Below are positions 41,529 through 49,994 of a stretch of DNA of 64,000 nucleotides, piece by piece (the first letter of the stretch is position 1; every line of letters begins with the position of its first letter). Source of the DNA: a virus; the IMG/VR virus record IMGVR_UViG_3300030118_007055, positions 20,210-84,209 of that record; one strand, 5' to 3'. Both the position numbers and the translations under genes were made by a program. Below the pieces are notes generated by a model. The model ran no database searches and was not told the origin of the DNA. It saw only the letters and a list, made by a program, of their open reading frames with translations.

Positions 41529-42680
41529 TTATATACTTTTTTTAATTATTTCTAAACTTTGTTCAACTTCAATTTCTTTTACTGCTAAATTTGGCCTCAT
41601 TCTAATTGAATTTTTTCCAGTAGGGTTACATAGCATGCCATTTAAAAATAATTTTTTATAAAATTTATCTCTTAAAACTTTAGACTCAAAATCAAAGGCT
41701 AATAATAAACCTTTAGATCTTACATTATGTATATCTTTAATTTGCGATAACTGTGTAGTTAGAATCTTTCCCATTTTAGTAGCGTTTTCTTTTAGTTTGT
41801 TTTTTTTAATTGCTTTGATTATATAGTGGCATCTTATCATATCTATAAGATCGCCATCAAATGTTACGGACAATTTCTTTGGCATTTCAAAAACTTTAGA
41901 ATGAGATTCTTTTACCATTATGCCAGAAACTTGTGATTTTTTGCCAAAAACTACAATATCAGGAAAAACTTCTAAATGTTCAAAATACCAAGTTTTACCT
42001 GTGCTACAAAAGCCTGTTTGAACTTCATCAAAAATCAATGGCACATTTTTCTCTTTGCATTTTTTGTAAAGAGATTGTAATTGATTTTTATCTAGATAAT
42101 TATCTCCAAAAGTGGATTGTATAGGTTCTACTAGAACTCCCTGAACTTTATCGTTATCATTTATAGCATTTATAGCTTCATCTATGGATGAGGCATGAAT
42201 TTGTTTATCATGATAATCTCGAAAAATATCACCAAGCCTCTCATCCACTGCTGCGAAACGCGTTGTTAAAAAATTACCAACTGAATTAATACCATGAAAG
42301 CTATTTGCTATTGAAATAATTTTGGCATCTGGATCTGGATTTTTATGCCACATGGCAGTTTTTACAGCCGCCTCATTTGCTAAACCTCCAGTACAAGTAA
42401 AGTGATAATTTTTGTAAACATCTAAACATGTAAACTCTTTAAAACATTTATAAAACTTATCAAACTCATCAGATAAAATTTCGCAATTAACTAATTTAAG
42501 TTTGCAAGCTCTACTAATATCTTTTTTAAACTGTCTATTTTTAAATATTCTATGATTGTAACCAAGAGGAAGCGATGAATACATCCCCATAAAATCTAAA
42601 TATTTTTTTTTAGTAGTTTTATCATAAATATAACTACCTTTGCTTTTGTCAAAATTTATTTTGATGTTAAATAAACTCAT
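41529..42680 (-). CDS. lat: Class III aminotransferase, L-lysine 6-transaminase-like
   Basis: 383 residues. CTGGLANEAAVKTAM is the phosphate-binding region, VEPIQSTFGDNYL and IFDEVQTGF contain the PLP-ring aspartate, and FGKKSQVSGIMV holds the PLP lysine (K247 or K248). FGKKxQVxG, together with ISIANSFHG and TFDGDLIDMIR, is typical of lysine 6-aminotransferases rather than of GABA or ornithine transaminases. The usual reaction yields aminoadipate semialdehyde. In a glycan island the substrate could instead be a keto sugar or a small amine to be attached to sugar. It overlaps the HAD gene by 14 nt. Confidence 0.75.
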   Translation of the reverse strand: MSLFNIKINFDKSKGSYIYDKTTKKKYLDFMGMYSSLPLGYNHRIFKNRQFKKDISRACKLKLVNCEILSDEFDKFYKCFKEFTCLDVYKNYHFTCTGGLANEAAVKTAMWHKNPDPDAKIISIANSFHGINSVGNFLTTRFAAVDERLGDIFRDYHDKQIHASSIDEAINAINDNDKVQGVLVEPIQSTFGDNYLDKNQLQSLYKKCKEKNVPLIFDEVQTGFCSTGKTWYFEHLEVFPDIVVFGKKSQVSGIMVKESHSKVFEMPKKLSVTFDGDLIDMIRCHYIIKAIKKNKLKENATKMGKILTTQLSQIKDIHNVRSKGLLLAFDFESKVLRDKFYKKLFLNGMLCNPTGKNSIRMRPNLAVKEIEVEQSLEIIKKSI

Positions 42681-43053
42681 GCGACATAAGATCTTTCATA
42701 CAATTTTTCCAACTTTCAAATCTAAATGATTTGTCATCTACATAAAATACAGCCCTTGGTTTTTCTGAAGTTACGCTAGTAACAAAACAATCTAATTTAT
42801 ATTTTTTTAACCAGTCCCAAATCAACTCATCTCCTGTTTTATTGTTGATAAGCATGCGGTCTTTCCTAGCTTTTGCGCTAAAAATTATTATTTGATACTT
42901 CTCAGATAGCTTTTTTAAAGCATCGTAAACGCCCTCCACTGGTTCGTCATATACAGTCCCATCATAAAAACCTTTTGAATTTTTATGAATTACTCCGTCA
43001 AAATCTATTCCAACTTGATATGTTTCGTCAGGAAATGAGTGTTCTCTAATCAC
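42667..43053 (-). CDS. HAD-superfamily phosphatase
   Basis: 128 residues. GIDFDGVIH contains the nucleophile motif DxDGV (motif I), IIIFSAKAR is motif II with Ser, and VFYVDDKSF is motif IV with two aspartates. The cap is minimal, as in KdsC, GmhB or phage polynucleotide 3'-phosphatases. In this context it may remove phosphate from a sugar phosphate before activation by the CMP-sugar synthetase encoded next to it. Overlaps of 8 and 14 nt with neighbours support coordinated expression. Confidence 0.75.
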   Translation of the reverse strand: MIREHSFPDETYQVGIDFDGVIHKNSKGFYDGTVYDEPVEGVYDALKKLSEKYQIIIFSAKARKDRMLINNKTGDELIWDWLKKYKLDCFVTSVTSEKPRAVFYVDDKSFRFESWKNCMKDLMSHEFI

Positions 43054-44179
43054 TTGAATCAGCTGGGTAAATGTGATTAATATCTTCTCTGTTTACGGCT
43101 AATCTTATAGACTGTTCAGATCCTATAGCAGTTATTTTATGGTGTTTATATCGCTCAATAAATACAATATCGCCTTGTTTTACAGTCATAGTTTCGCCAT
43201 CAACAAACCACTCCCATTCACCTTTTACTATGTACCACCACTCATCCCAGTCACTATGATAGTGTAAACGATTTCCCTCTCCAGGCATTTGCGCTATGAG
43301 CGTAACACAAGTTGATTTAGAGTTTATTAATGTATGAGACCAAAACTTATCTTTTGGATTATTATCTATTATTTGTTTTATAGAAGCTACATCTTTATTA
43401 AAATTATCCATGTTGTTATTATCCGTAACACCATCCTCTAATAAAACTCTTAATCTATCATTATCATAAACTTCTCCAGCTTGATAATATTGCACTTTAA
43501 AATTTTCTTTTGATTTTAGATAACGAGCAGTTATCTCAGCTAATTGAAAATCCTCCTCAGTGTCTATGTCTATAGTAGAGTAACCTTTTAAGGTAAAATA
43601 TCCAACTTTGCCATCTCCCCCATGATAAGCCGCGTTATATTTTTTCATATTTTCTAAAAAATTAGACTTATCCCAACCCATTAAAGAGCAAGCGTAAGTT
43701 TTTATAGGTTCTAATTCTTGAGACGGAGGCGTTACTTTTTGTTTATCAAAGTTTATAGAAGTGCCTTGATACAGAGACTCTATTTGTTGATCAACAGTGG
43801 AAATTAAAGTGTCATAATTATCCATTTCTGAAATAAAGTTTTTTATTTCTTTTACTGTTATAAATGGTGAAGTAGGTAGAATTTGAATTAGTTTATGGCA
43901 ATCTACATTTTGTAAAAAATCTTCAGCAAAATGATCATTTGTTTTATCGTCCTCTGATAGATATTCAGGTCTATGATAAAACTTAATTTTATATTTTTCT
44001 GCTATTTCTTTAAATATCAAAGACTCTGAGTTTAAGTAAATTTCATCAAAGCATTCAGATTGTATGGCTACCTCTATAGCGTAAGCTACTAAAGGTTTAT
44101 CATTTAAAATCCTTAGATTTTTTTTTGTAATTCTTTTGCTGCCGAGTCTGGCAGGTATCATAGCTACTAATTTACTCAT
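43046..44179 (-). CDS. CMP-sugar synthetase (NeuA-like) fused to a C-terminal cupin
   Basis: 377 residues. Residues 1-225 form a cytidylyltransferase of NeuA type: MIPARLGSKRITKKNLRIL (nucleotide-binding loop), LPTSPF and DIDTEEDF, giving activation of a sialic, legionaminic, pseudaminic or Kdo-like acid with CTP. Residues about 230-377 are a cupin with motif 1 around NRLHYHSDWDEWW (H306, H308, E313) and motif 2 at KQGDIVFIERYKHHKI (H346, H347). The cupin could epimerise or isomerise the acceptor sugar, or regulate the enzyme. The fusion is unusual. The next gene is a GT29-type transferase, which uses CMP-sugars. Confidence 0.8.
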   Translation of the reverse strand: MSKLVAMIPARLGSKRITKKNLRILNDKPLVAYAIEVAIQSECFDEIYLNSESLIFKEIAEKYKIKFYHRPEYLSEDDKTNDHFAEDFLQNVDCHKLIQILPTSPFITVKEIKNFISEMDNYDTLISTVDQQIESLYQGTSINFDKQKVTPPSQELEPIKTYACSLMGWDKSNFLENMKKYNAAYHGGDGKVGYFTLKGYSTIDIDTEEDFQLAEITARYLKSKENFKVQYYQAGEVYDNDRLRVLLEDGVTDNNNMDNFNKDVASIKQIIDNNPKDKFWSHTLINSKSTCVTLIAQMPGEGNRLHYHSDWDEWWYIVKGEWEWFVDGETMTVKQGDIVFIERYKHHKITAIGSEQSIRLAVNREDINHIYPADSSD

Positions 44180-45026
44180 TGCTCAAAAACTTTTCTTTTA
44201 AATAATCGTCTAAGTATAAAGGATTTAAATGATATTTTCTAATAATTTTTTTGAAATAATTTATTTGGGGCTTTTGAACATGTATGTCAGACCGAGATGC
44301 GCGAGCATCTACAAGTCTATCAGGATTCCAAGATCCATAAGTGTCTCCAGTCGCCGCTTTGATTGAATCATAATATTCATCAAAATAAACATTGCCCCAT
44401 TTATCCATATCAAAAAATGTCATGCCCGTTAAAAAAAGTTCCTCTATTTTGTAATTTAGTAATACAATTAAACTTGCAAAACCCGTGTTGCATATTGTTC
44501 CTACTTCTTTAAATATTTTAAATAGATAACCATCACAAACATTATGATAAGGAACTCCAGTAGCATCAAACCATTTATTTTGTTCGTTTAAATCCCACAT
44601 TGATAACATTGGACAAACTAAAAGTTTTAAGCTTTTTATATAATCTTTATTTTGATTACACTCCCACACGTTTAAATGATTAAAGCTGCCAAACATAATA
44701 TCAGTCTTACTTCCAAAGTCTTTATATTTGTTTTCTGGTATGGCGAATTTTTGATTTAATCTAATTACAATATCATAAGAATCTATTTTTTCTCCATAGT
44801 TTAAACCCTCTAAATGTGGAGATGGACCCACAACAGCTATTTTTTTACCTTCAATTAATTTAGCTAAATTTTGATCTTTTTCATAATCTTTAAAGTCTCC
44901 AACAAAACCTTTAGATTTCAAATCTGACAACTGATCCTCTGGCATTGGCGTACTAGATTGCCACTCATTAACATTTTTTTTAAGGGGTATGCCTATTATA
45001 TTTTTTTTTAGATTTTTACTCCACAT
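44172..45026 (-). CDS. GT29 (sialyltransferase)-like glycosyltransferase
   Basis: 284 residues. KKIAVVGPSPHLEGLNYG and IDSYDIVIRLNQ (61-92) match sialyl motif L (VGNS..l...yG..ID..d.viR.N). NTGFASLIVLLNYKIEELFL and TGMTFF (180-205) match sialyl motif S (.StG...l..al..c.ev...Gf). GT29 enzymes transfer sialic acid from CMP-Neu5Ac and are best known from animals, with some bacterial and viral members. The gene overlaps the CMP-sugar synthetase gene by 8 nt, which makes a donor-transferase pair. The acceptor is unknown. Confidence 0.78.
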   Translation of the reverse strand: MWSKNLKKNIIGIPLKKNVNEWQSSTPMPEDQLSDLKSKGFVGDFKDYEKDQNLAKLIEGKKIAVVGPSPHLEGLNYGEKIDSYDIVIRLNQKFAIPENKYKDFGSKTDIMFGSFNHLNVWECNQNKDYIKSLKLLVCPMLSMWDLNEQNKWFDATGVPYHNVCDGYLFKIFKEVGTICNTGFASLIVLLNYKIEELFLTGMTFFDMDKWGNVYFDEYYDSIKAATGDTYGSWNPDRLVDARASRSDIHVQKPQINYFKKIIRKYHLNPLYLDDYLKEKFLSNE

Positions 45027-45036
45027 AATATTAAAT

Positions 45037-45876
45037 TTAAAATTTGCAATTGCATGTTTCTTTAAAAAACTTTAAGGTTTCATTATTAAAACATTCGTTT
45101 GTAAAAAAATCAATACCTCTCTGCATTTCCTCATCGCTACAAACACCCCAGCCTTGACAATAATGCCAAACTTTTATTTGTTTGCTTTTTGATATATATT
45201 CATGTGTGCTAGTAAAAAGTTTATTGTTAATGACTTTATATTTTTTAATATATTTAGCCCAAGGTAATGAGTTAGGTTGAGCTACAAAGTTTCCTTTTGA
45301 TCTAACGTTATAAACTACATCTGAATTTTTAAAATCCCCATCGACCGTTTTGTTTTTAAATCCAGTCAACACACTCGTTCGATTACAAATAATGTTTAAA
45401 GCTGCTTGTTCTTGATAAGTAAATTTATTTTCATTCCAAAGACGTAATAAATAACTTAGACTGTCTTTATTGTTAAAGCAAACTACATCTGCATTAACGT
45501 GATTTTCGCTAGTAGATACTGCAAGATTGTTAACTTGTAGATCATACGGATAATCTAATGTCGTCAAAATATCATGAGTGTTATCATTTAAAAATTCATG
45601 TAATCTGGAGCATGTTATTGTATCTGCCCCTAAAATAATTAATTTATCTAAATTTTTATTTTCAAGAAGCAAATAACCTAAACCATATTTAAACGGTCCA
45701 GCTGGAATATTTTTTCTCATTGTTTTTTTAGCGAACTTTATAAACTCACAGTCGCTAGTATAATCAAAAGAATACATTTCTACATCTGGATGAAATGCAG
45801 TGAAACTATTTACCGCATTGTCATGTAAATTTTTAAATTTTTTATGGTCAGAATATATTAGACAGCCTACTTTCAT
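45037..45876 (-). CDS. Glycosyltransferase, GT-A fold (GT8-like)
   Basis: 279 residues. A first strand MKVGCLIYSDHKKF, DKLIILGADTITC (metal and nucleotide binding, with GADT in place of DxD), NADVVCFNNK, YQEQAALNII (as in DQ.ALN of GT8) and VWHYCQGWG, supplying the late histidine. The pattern fits retaining GT8-type enzymes. Donor and acceptor cannot be told. The gene overlaps the SDR gene upstream by 4 nt. Confidence 0.6.
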   Translation of the reverse strand: MKVGCLIYSDHKKFKNLHDNAVNSFTAFHPDVEMYSFDYTSDCEFIKFAKKTMRKNIPAGPFKYGLGYLLLENKNLDKLIILGADTITCSRLHEFLNDNTHDILTTLDYPYDLQVNNLAVSTSENHVNADVVCFNNKDSLSYLLRLWNENKFTYQEQAALNIICNRTSVLTGFKNKTVDGDFKNSDVVYNVRSKGNFVAQPNSLPWAKYIKKYKVINNKLFTSTHEYISKSKQIKVWHYCQGWGVCSDEEMQRGIDFFTNECFNNETLKFFKETCNCKF

Positions 45877-46646
45877 TGATTTTTAATTTGCTTAAATGTT
45901 TTCTTTAATCCTTTTTTTAAACCTAAAACTTTTACAGGTAAATCAATTTTTGGACCAATGTAATGATCATAACTATAACTTTCAACTTCTATTTTTGATT
46001 TAAAATCGCTTATTGAATTTATAAAGTTAGCCACATTAAAAAGAGTAAGTTTGTCTTTATAGCAACAATCTATCTCTTTTTTTGGGTTTTTTGATTCAAT
46101 GTAATATTCAACTAAGGAGCATAAATCAGGCATATAGATGTAATCCATCATTTTGTTGTTGAATATAGATATTTTTTCTTTGGCTAAATTAGACTTTATA
46201 GATCGTTTTATAAATTTAGTTTCTGGCTCATTTTCATCAAACACTCCATAGATTCTAAGGTCATAAAAATTCTCTGTTTCATGAATAAAATTATTAATTA
46301 ATTTTTTACTCAACCCATAATACTTAGGTTGTAATGTAAATTGCGCTCCTGATCCAAAGTTAAGTAACTTGCCAAAATTTTTTTTATTTTTTAATATATT
46401 TAAAAATATATTAATATTACTTTTTAAACAGTTTATGTTGTCAGGATATACTCTGTTGCCACCTACTATGGCTGAATGTATTACTACATCATAAAATGAT
46501 TTATTAAAAAATTCATCAGTTTTCACTGTATTCTCTAATGAAAAGTCCTCTCTACCAATGGCAGTAACTTCATGCTTGGCAGAAAGATATTTTCTCAGCT
46601 CAGTGGCTATATATCCAGATTTTCCAGTTATAAGAATTTTTTTCAT
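45873..46646 (-). CDS. NAD(P)-dependent sugar epimerase/reductase (SDR)
   Basis: 257 residues. TGKSGYIATEL is the Rossmann glycine motif, VIHSAIVGGNR the active-site strand, LNFGSGAQF and Y-G-L-S-K the serine and Tyr-x3-Lys residues. It is short for an extended SDR and resembles the terminal 4-ketoreductases such as RmlD or Tyv-like enzymes. It may reduce or epimerise the 4-keto sugar made by the dehydratase two genes upstream. Its end overlaps the GT8-like gene by 4 nt. Confidence 0.7.
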   Translation of the reverse strand: MKKILITGKSGYIATELRKYLSAKHEVTAIGREDFSLENTVKTDEFFNKSFYDVVIHSAIVGGNRVYPDNINCLKSNINIFLNILKNKKNFGKLLNFGSGAQFTLQPKYYGLSKKLINNFIHETENFYDLRIYGVFDENEPETKFIKRSIKSNLAKEKISIFNNKMMDYIYMPDLCSLVEYYIESKNPKKEIDCCYKDKLTLFNVANFINSISDFKSKIEVESYSYDHYIGPKIDLPVKVLGLKKGLKKTFKQIKNQ

Positions 46647-47113
46647 TTAGATAAGTTTAAATATGCTGGTTCAGGCTTATTTAAAAAGTTATCAAAAGTT
46701 TTTTTATCTAAAGAATCAGGTTTAAACCTTTTTATATTTTTAAAGTTTTTTAATATTTTTAAATCATCCTCAGCCCAATGAGAAAAACCTAAATTACCGT
46801 AATCTTTATCTCTACCACCTCCTATTAATTTTACTGGCATCTTTTCATGATCAATATAATTTCTTATAAATTCAAAAGGTCTGTACAGTAAAAAAGGAGT
46901 TATTGAATAACAGATCGGTATTTTTTGTTCCATGCACATGCCTACTGCTGCGCCAATCATAAGTTGCTCTGATGAGCCAAAGTCATAAAATCTATCTGGA
47001 TAATCTATTTTTATTTGATCCCAAAGCCCATAACCTAAATCAGCTGTTAAAAGCTGAATGTTATGATCTGTGGCCATTGCCTCATGTAACATTATTGCAA
47101 ATTTTTTTCTCAT
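46643..47113 (-). CDS. Transketolase-like subunit, pyrimidine-binding (C-terminal) part
   Basis: 156 residues. LTADLGYGL and FGSSEQLMIGAAVGM contain the glutamate that activates thiamine diphosphate (the E in SEQ), and FLLYRPFEFIRN matches the F-x-R-x-x-x-x-I-R segment of transketolase and DXS. The C-terminal third domain is absent. It overlaps the other subunit by 4 nt. Two-gene transketolases transfer two-carbon units; in glycan loci they are linked to branched or higher-carbon sugars. Confidence 0.82.
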   Translation of the reverse strand: MRKKFAIMLHEAMATDHNIQLLTADLGYGLWDQIKIDYPDRFYDFGSSEQLMIGAAVGMCMEQKIPICYSITPFLLYRPFEFIRNYIDHEKMPVKLIGGGRDKDYGNLGFSHWAEDDLKILKNFKNIKRFKPDSLDKKTFDNFLNKPEPAYLNLSK

Positions 47114-47721
47114 ATGGATTTGTAATCATTTTCTGACATTATGTGATAATGCCCATTGAGACCTTTTAAAAATTTGTACTTATCGACTTTTGTTTCTATG
47201 ATTTTTATGCTTGGTAAGAAAGCTTTTAGTCTATCCCTTAAATAAGCTTGATCAACTGTGTTGTAAGCGCAATATCCATTACAGTTAACATATACATGTA
47301 TATTTTGTATGTTCTTTTCTTTGATGCATTTTAATGACTCCCAGACAGACCCTTCAGCGGCCTCTCCATCACTTATAAGAACATAATAATTTTTATTTTT
47401 ATTAACTAGCGCCCTGCCTACAGCAACAGTAATACCCATGCCTAAACTTCCTGTAGAGCAATGAATTCCATATTTTAAATTTCTGTGTGGATGGCCACCT
47501 AATTGATTGAATAAAGTTTCCGCACATTGAAACTCAAAATGCTCCAATACAACATAAAGAGCTAAAGCTGCATGACCAGAAGACAATATAAAAACATCAT
47601 TTTTATTTTTATTTAAATAAATATTATAAATTATAGGTAAAGCAGTTAAACAAGAAGTGAGGTGGCTTATTTTGTATTTATAAGCTATGTCTAAAAGTCT
47701 ACGCTCTAATTTTTTTACCAT
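47110..47721 (-). CDS. Transketolase-like subunit, thiamine diphosphate-binding (N-terminal) part
   Basis: 203 residues. FILSSGHAALALYVVL holds the HA motif; HPHRN and CSTGSLGMGITVAVGRAL are the usual transketolase strands; and SDGEAAEGSVWESL with VYVNCNGY form the thiamine diphosphate motif (G/S-DG...N-x-N). Together with the next gene it makes a complete transketolase catalytic core. Possible donors are sedoheptulose, xylulose phosphates or pyruvate-like ketoses. Links to the GmhA-like isomerase (sedoheptulose) are an inference. Confidence 0.82.
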   Translation of the reverse strand: MVKKLERRLLDIAYKYKISHLTSCLTALPIIYNIYLNKNKNDVFILSSGHAALALYVVLEHFEFQCAETLFNQLGGHPHRNLKYGIHCSTGSLGMGITVAVGRALVNKNKNYYVLISDGEAAEGSVWESLKCIKEKNIQNIHVYVNCNGYCAYNTVDQAYLRDRLKAFLPSIKIIETKVDKYKFLKGLNGHYHIMSENDYKSI

Positions 47722-48659
47722 ATGAATTTATTATTATAATAATCTATAATTTTTGGTAATTCATCGTCAAAAACCGCCTCTGGAGACCATCCTAACTTTT
47801 TAATTTTATCATCGTTGAGGGCATATCTCATATCTTGGCCATCTCTATCATATGAAAAGTCTGCGTGGTCCTCTACTGACCCCTTATCCAAATGATTTAA
47901 TATTTTTTGGAAAACTGTATAATTTCTCTCTTCAAAAGATCCAGCTATATTATATATTTGATTGTAAGCTCCTACATCAATAATTTTCATGACTGCTGAG
48001 GCTGTATCTTTAGCATGTAGCCAATTTCTCACTGGTAAACCCTTGTTATGTAAAGGCAGTTTTCTTTTTAAGTGTATGTATTTACAAGCTTTAGGTATTA
48101 ATTTTTCAACATACTGACCCATGCCATAATTGTTTGTAGGTCTAACTATTACGTAGGAGATTTGATGGGTTCGTTGCCAAGCCATTATTAGCATATCAGC
48201 TGCTGCTTTAGTTGCTGAATATGGGTTACTTGGTATTAAAGGATCTGTCTCTAAGTGTTCTCCCCTGTTAATATCCCCGTATACTTCATCAGTGCTAAAA
48301 TGTATTAAGATAGGTTTTTTAGAAGTTTCTTGCCTATAGTTTTTTAGTAATTTCAATAAATTATGGACACCATTTATATTAGATGAAATAAAATCATCGC
48401 TATTTGATATGGAGTTACCAACATGAGTTTCAGCTGCCGTGTTGATTACATAATCACACTCATATAAAAATTTTAAATCATTTATATCAGACTTAACAAA
48501 AGAAAATCTTTCATTTAATTTAAACTCTTCAAGTAGATCTTTATTTGATGCGTAAGAGCATTTATCAACACCCTTAACAAAATAACCTTTTTGTAAACAT
48601 GCTCGTGTTATGTACGAGCCTATAAATCCTAAACAGCCAGTGATATAAACTACTTTCAT
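47715..48659 (-). CDS. rfbB: NDP-glucose 4,6-dehydratase (RmlB/RfbB type)
   Basis: 314 residues. TGCLGFIGSYI binds NAD, HFSTDEVYGD holds the T-D-E triad (123-125), NPYSATKAAAD the Tyr147 and Lys151 pair, and RPTNNYG and DRDGQDMRYALNDDKIKKLGW are RmlB signatures. It yields an NDP-4-keto-6-deoxy sugar. The neighbouring RfbH homologue needs the CDP version, so the nucleotide may be CDP or dTDP; sequence by eye favours the RmlB branch. It overlaps the transketolase subunit gene by 7 nt. Confidence 0.88.
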   Translation of the reverse strand: MKVVYITGCLGFIGSYITRACLQKGYFVKGVDKCSYASNKDLLEEFKLNERFSFVKSDINDLKFLYECDYVINTAAETHVGNSISNSDDFISSNINGVHNLLKLLKNYRQETSKKPILIHFSTDEVYGDINRGEHLETDPLIPSNPYSATKAAADMLIMAWQRTHQISYVIVRPTNNYGMGQYVEKLIPKACKYIHLKRKLPLHNKGLPVRNWLHAKDTASAVMKIIDVGAYNQIYNIAGSFEERNYTVFQKILNHLDKGSVEDHADFSYDRDGQDMRYALNDDKIKKLGWSPEAVFDDELPKIIDYYNNKFIW

Positions 48660-48662
48660 TGT

Positions 48663-49994
48663 TCAAATTTTTGAGAAAAACTCATCTATTCTATCTCCTA
48701 TATAATTCATTTGCTCTTCTGTTATTCCAGGGTAGACACCCATAAAGAAAGTGTCTCTTGTGCTTCTAGTTGCGACAGGAAAATCTTCTATAGGATTATC
48801 ATACTTCTGTGCAAACTTGGAATACGCAGGGTGCAATAACGCATTTCCAGTAAAATATGATCTTGTTTGTATTTTTGAATCTTCTAAAAAATTCACTAAA
48901 TCCTGCTTCTTAAAAGGCGCATTTTCTTTTACAGTAACTAGGTAGCCAAACCATGAAACATCTGCTTTTTCATGCTTTACTGGTAAATGTAAATACTCAG
49001 AATATTTTGAAAGTGAGTTAGTAAGTTTTTCAAAATTCTTCTTCCTAGCAGAATGCATGTAATCTAATTTATCTAATTGAGCTAAACCCATCGCCGCTTG
49101 CATCTCAGTAGGTTTTAAATTATATCCTATCTCAGTGAATACATATCTATGATCATAGATTATTTCTTTGCAGTCTTTAAACCAAGAATTAAATCTATTA
49201 CCACAAGCTGTGCCGCAGGTGACATCCCCAGGTTTTTTAGCATTGCAATAACATGCTCTACCCCAATCTCTAAGGGAAGCTAAAGCATTTCTATGAATTC
49301 GATTATTGGTTGCAACAAAACCCCCCTCTCCCATCGTCATGTGGTGCGCTGGAAAAAAAGAACAAGTTGAAACATCACCAAAAGATCCTAAAGGATCTCC
49401 ATTCCATGTAGACCCTAGGGCATCACAAGAGTCCTCTAAAAATATTAAATTATATTTTTTAATTATCTCCATTAGTCTATCCATGTCAGGTGGATTTCCT
49501 AAAACGTGTGCAAAAGTAATACCTTTTATGTCTTTATCTTTTTCTAAAATTTCTTCTACTTTATCTAAATTTAAATTAAGATTTGGAATCTCTACATCTA
49601 CAAAAATAGGTTCAAATCCATTTTGTATTAAAGGATTTATAGTAGTGGGAAAACAAACAACTGGCGTTATGAATTTACTGCCTTCTGGCAAAGAACCTCC
49701 TCGTTTAGTTTTAAGTAAAGAAGCCATAAGCAAATTGGCAGAACTTCCAGAATTTACTAAAACGCCATCAGCCTTGCCTAAATATTTTGCAAATTTTTGT
49801 TCAAATTCTCTGCCTTTTTTACCTAATATAAACCATCCCTCTAGTAAAGATTTTATAGCATTTATATATTCATTGGAATCAAAAGTTGGGCCAGAGTATT
49901 GAACCCAATCCTCACCAGCAACCCATTTAGGTTTTTCTTTTGCGTCAATATATTCTTTTACTAAGTCTAATATTTGTTCCATAATTTTCTCCAC
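48663..49994 (-). CDS. rfbH: RfbH-type 3-dehydrase (PMP and 2Fe-2S)
   Basis: 443 residues (ATG at 49982 is an alternative start). The DegT/aminotransferase fold has SFFPAHHMTMGEGG, where His218 replaces the PLP lysine, as in the 3-dehydrase E1 of 3,6-dideoxyhexose synthesis. A cysteine cluster (C248, C250, C260, C264) in the same place as the iron-sulfur site of E1 makes RfbH more likely than ColD. E1 removes the 3-hydroxyl of an NDP-4-keto-6-deoxyhexose. The reductase partner E3 (RfbI/AscD) is not in the window; the host may supply it. Confidence 0.88.
   Translation of the reverse strand: MEKIMEQILDLVKEYIDAKEKPKWVAGEDWVQYSGPTFDSNEYINAIKSLLEGWFILGKKGREFEQKFAKYLGKADGVLVNSGSSANLLMASLLKTKRGGSLPEGSKFITPVVCFPTTINPLIQNGFEPIFVDVEIPNLNLNLDKVEEILEKDKDIKGITFAHVLGNPPDMDRLMEIIKKYNLIFLEDSCDALGSTWNGDPLGSFGDVSTCSFFPAHHMTMGEGGFVATNNRIHRNALASLRDWGRACYCNAKKPGDVTCGTACGNRFNSWFKDCKEIIYDHRYVFTEIGYNLKPTEMQAAMGLAQLDKLDYMHSARKKNFEKLTNSLSKYSEYLHLPVKHEKADVSWFGYLVTVKENAPFKKQDLVNFLEDSKIQTRSYFTGNALLHPAYSKFAQKYDNPIEDFPVATRSTRDTFFMGVYPGITEEQMNYIGDRIDEFFSKI

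Noticed and set aside
49306-49902. A 198-codon plus-strand frame
   Set aside because: Lies antisense inside rfbH, which has full catalytic motifs. The plus frame shows no recognisable domain.
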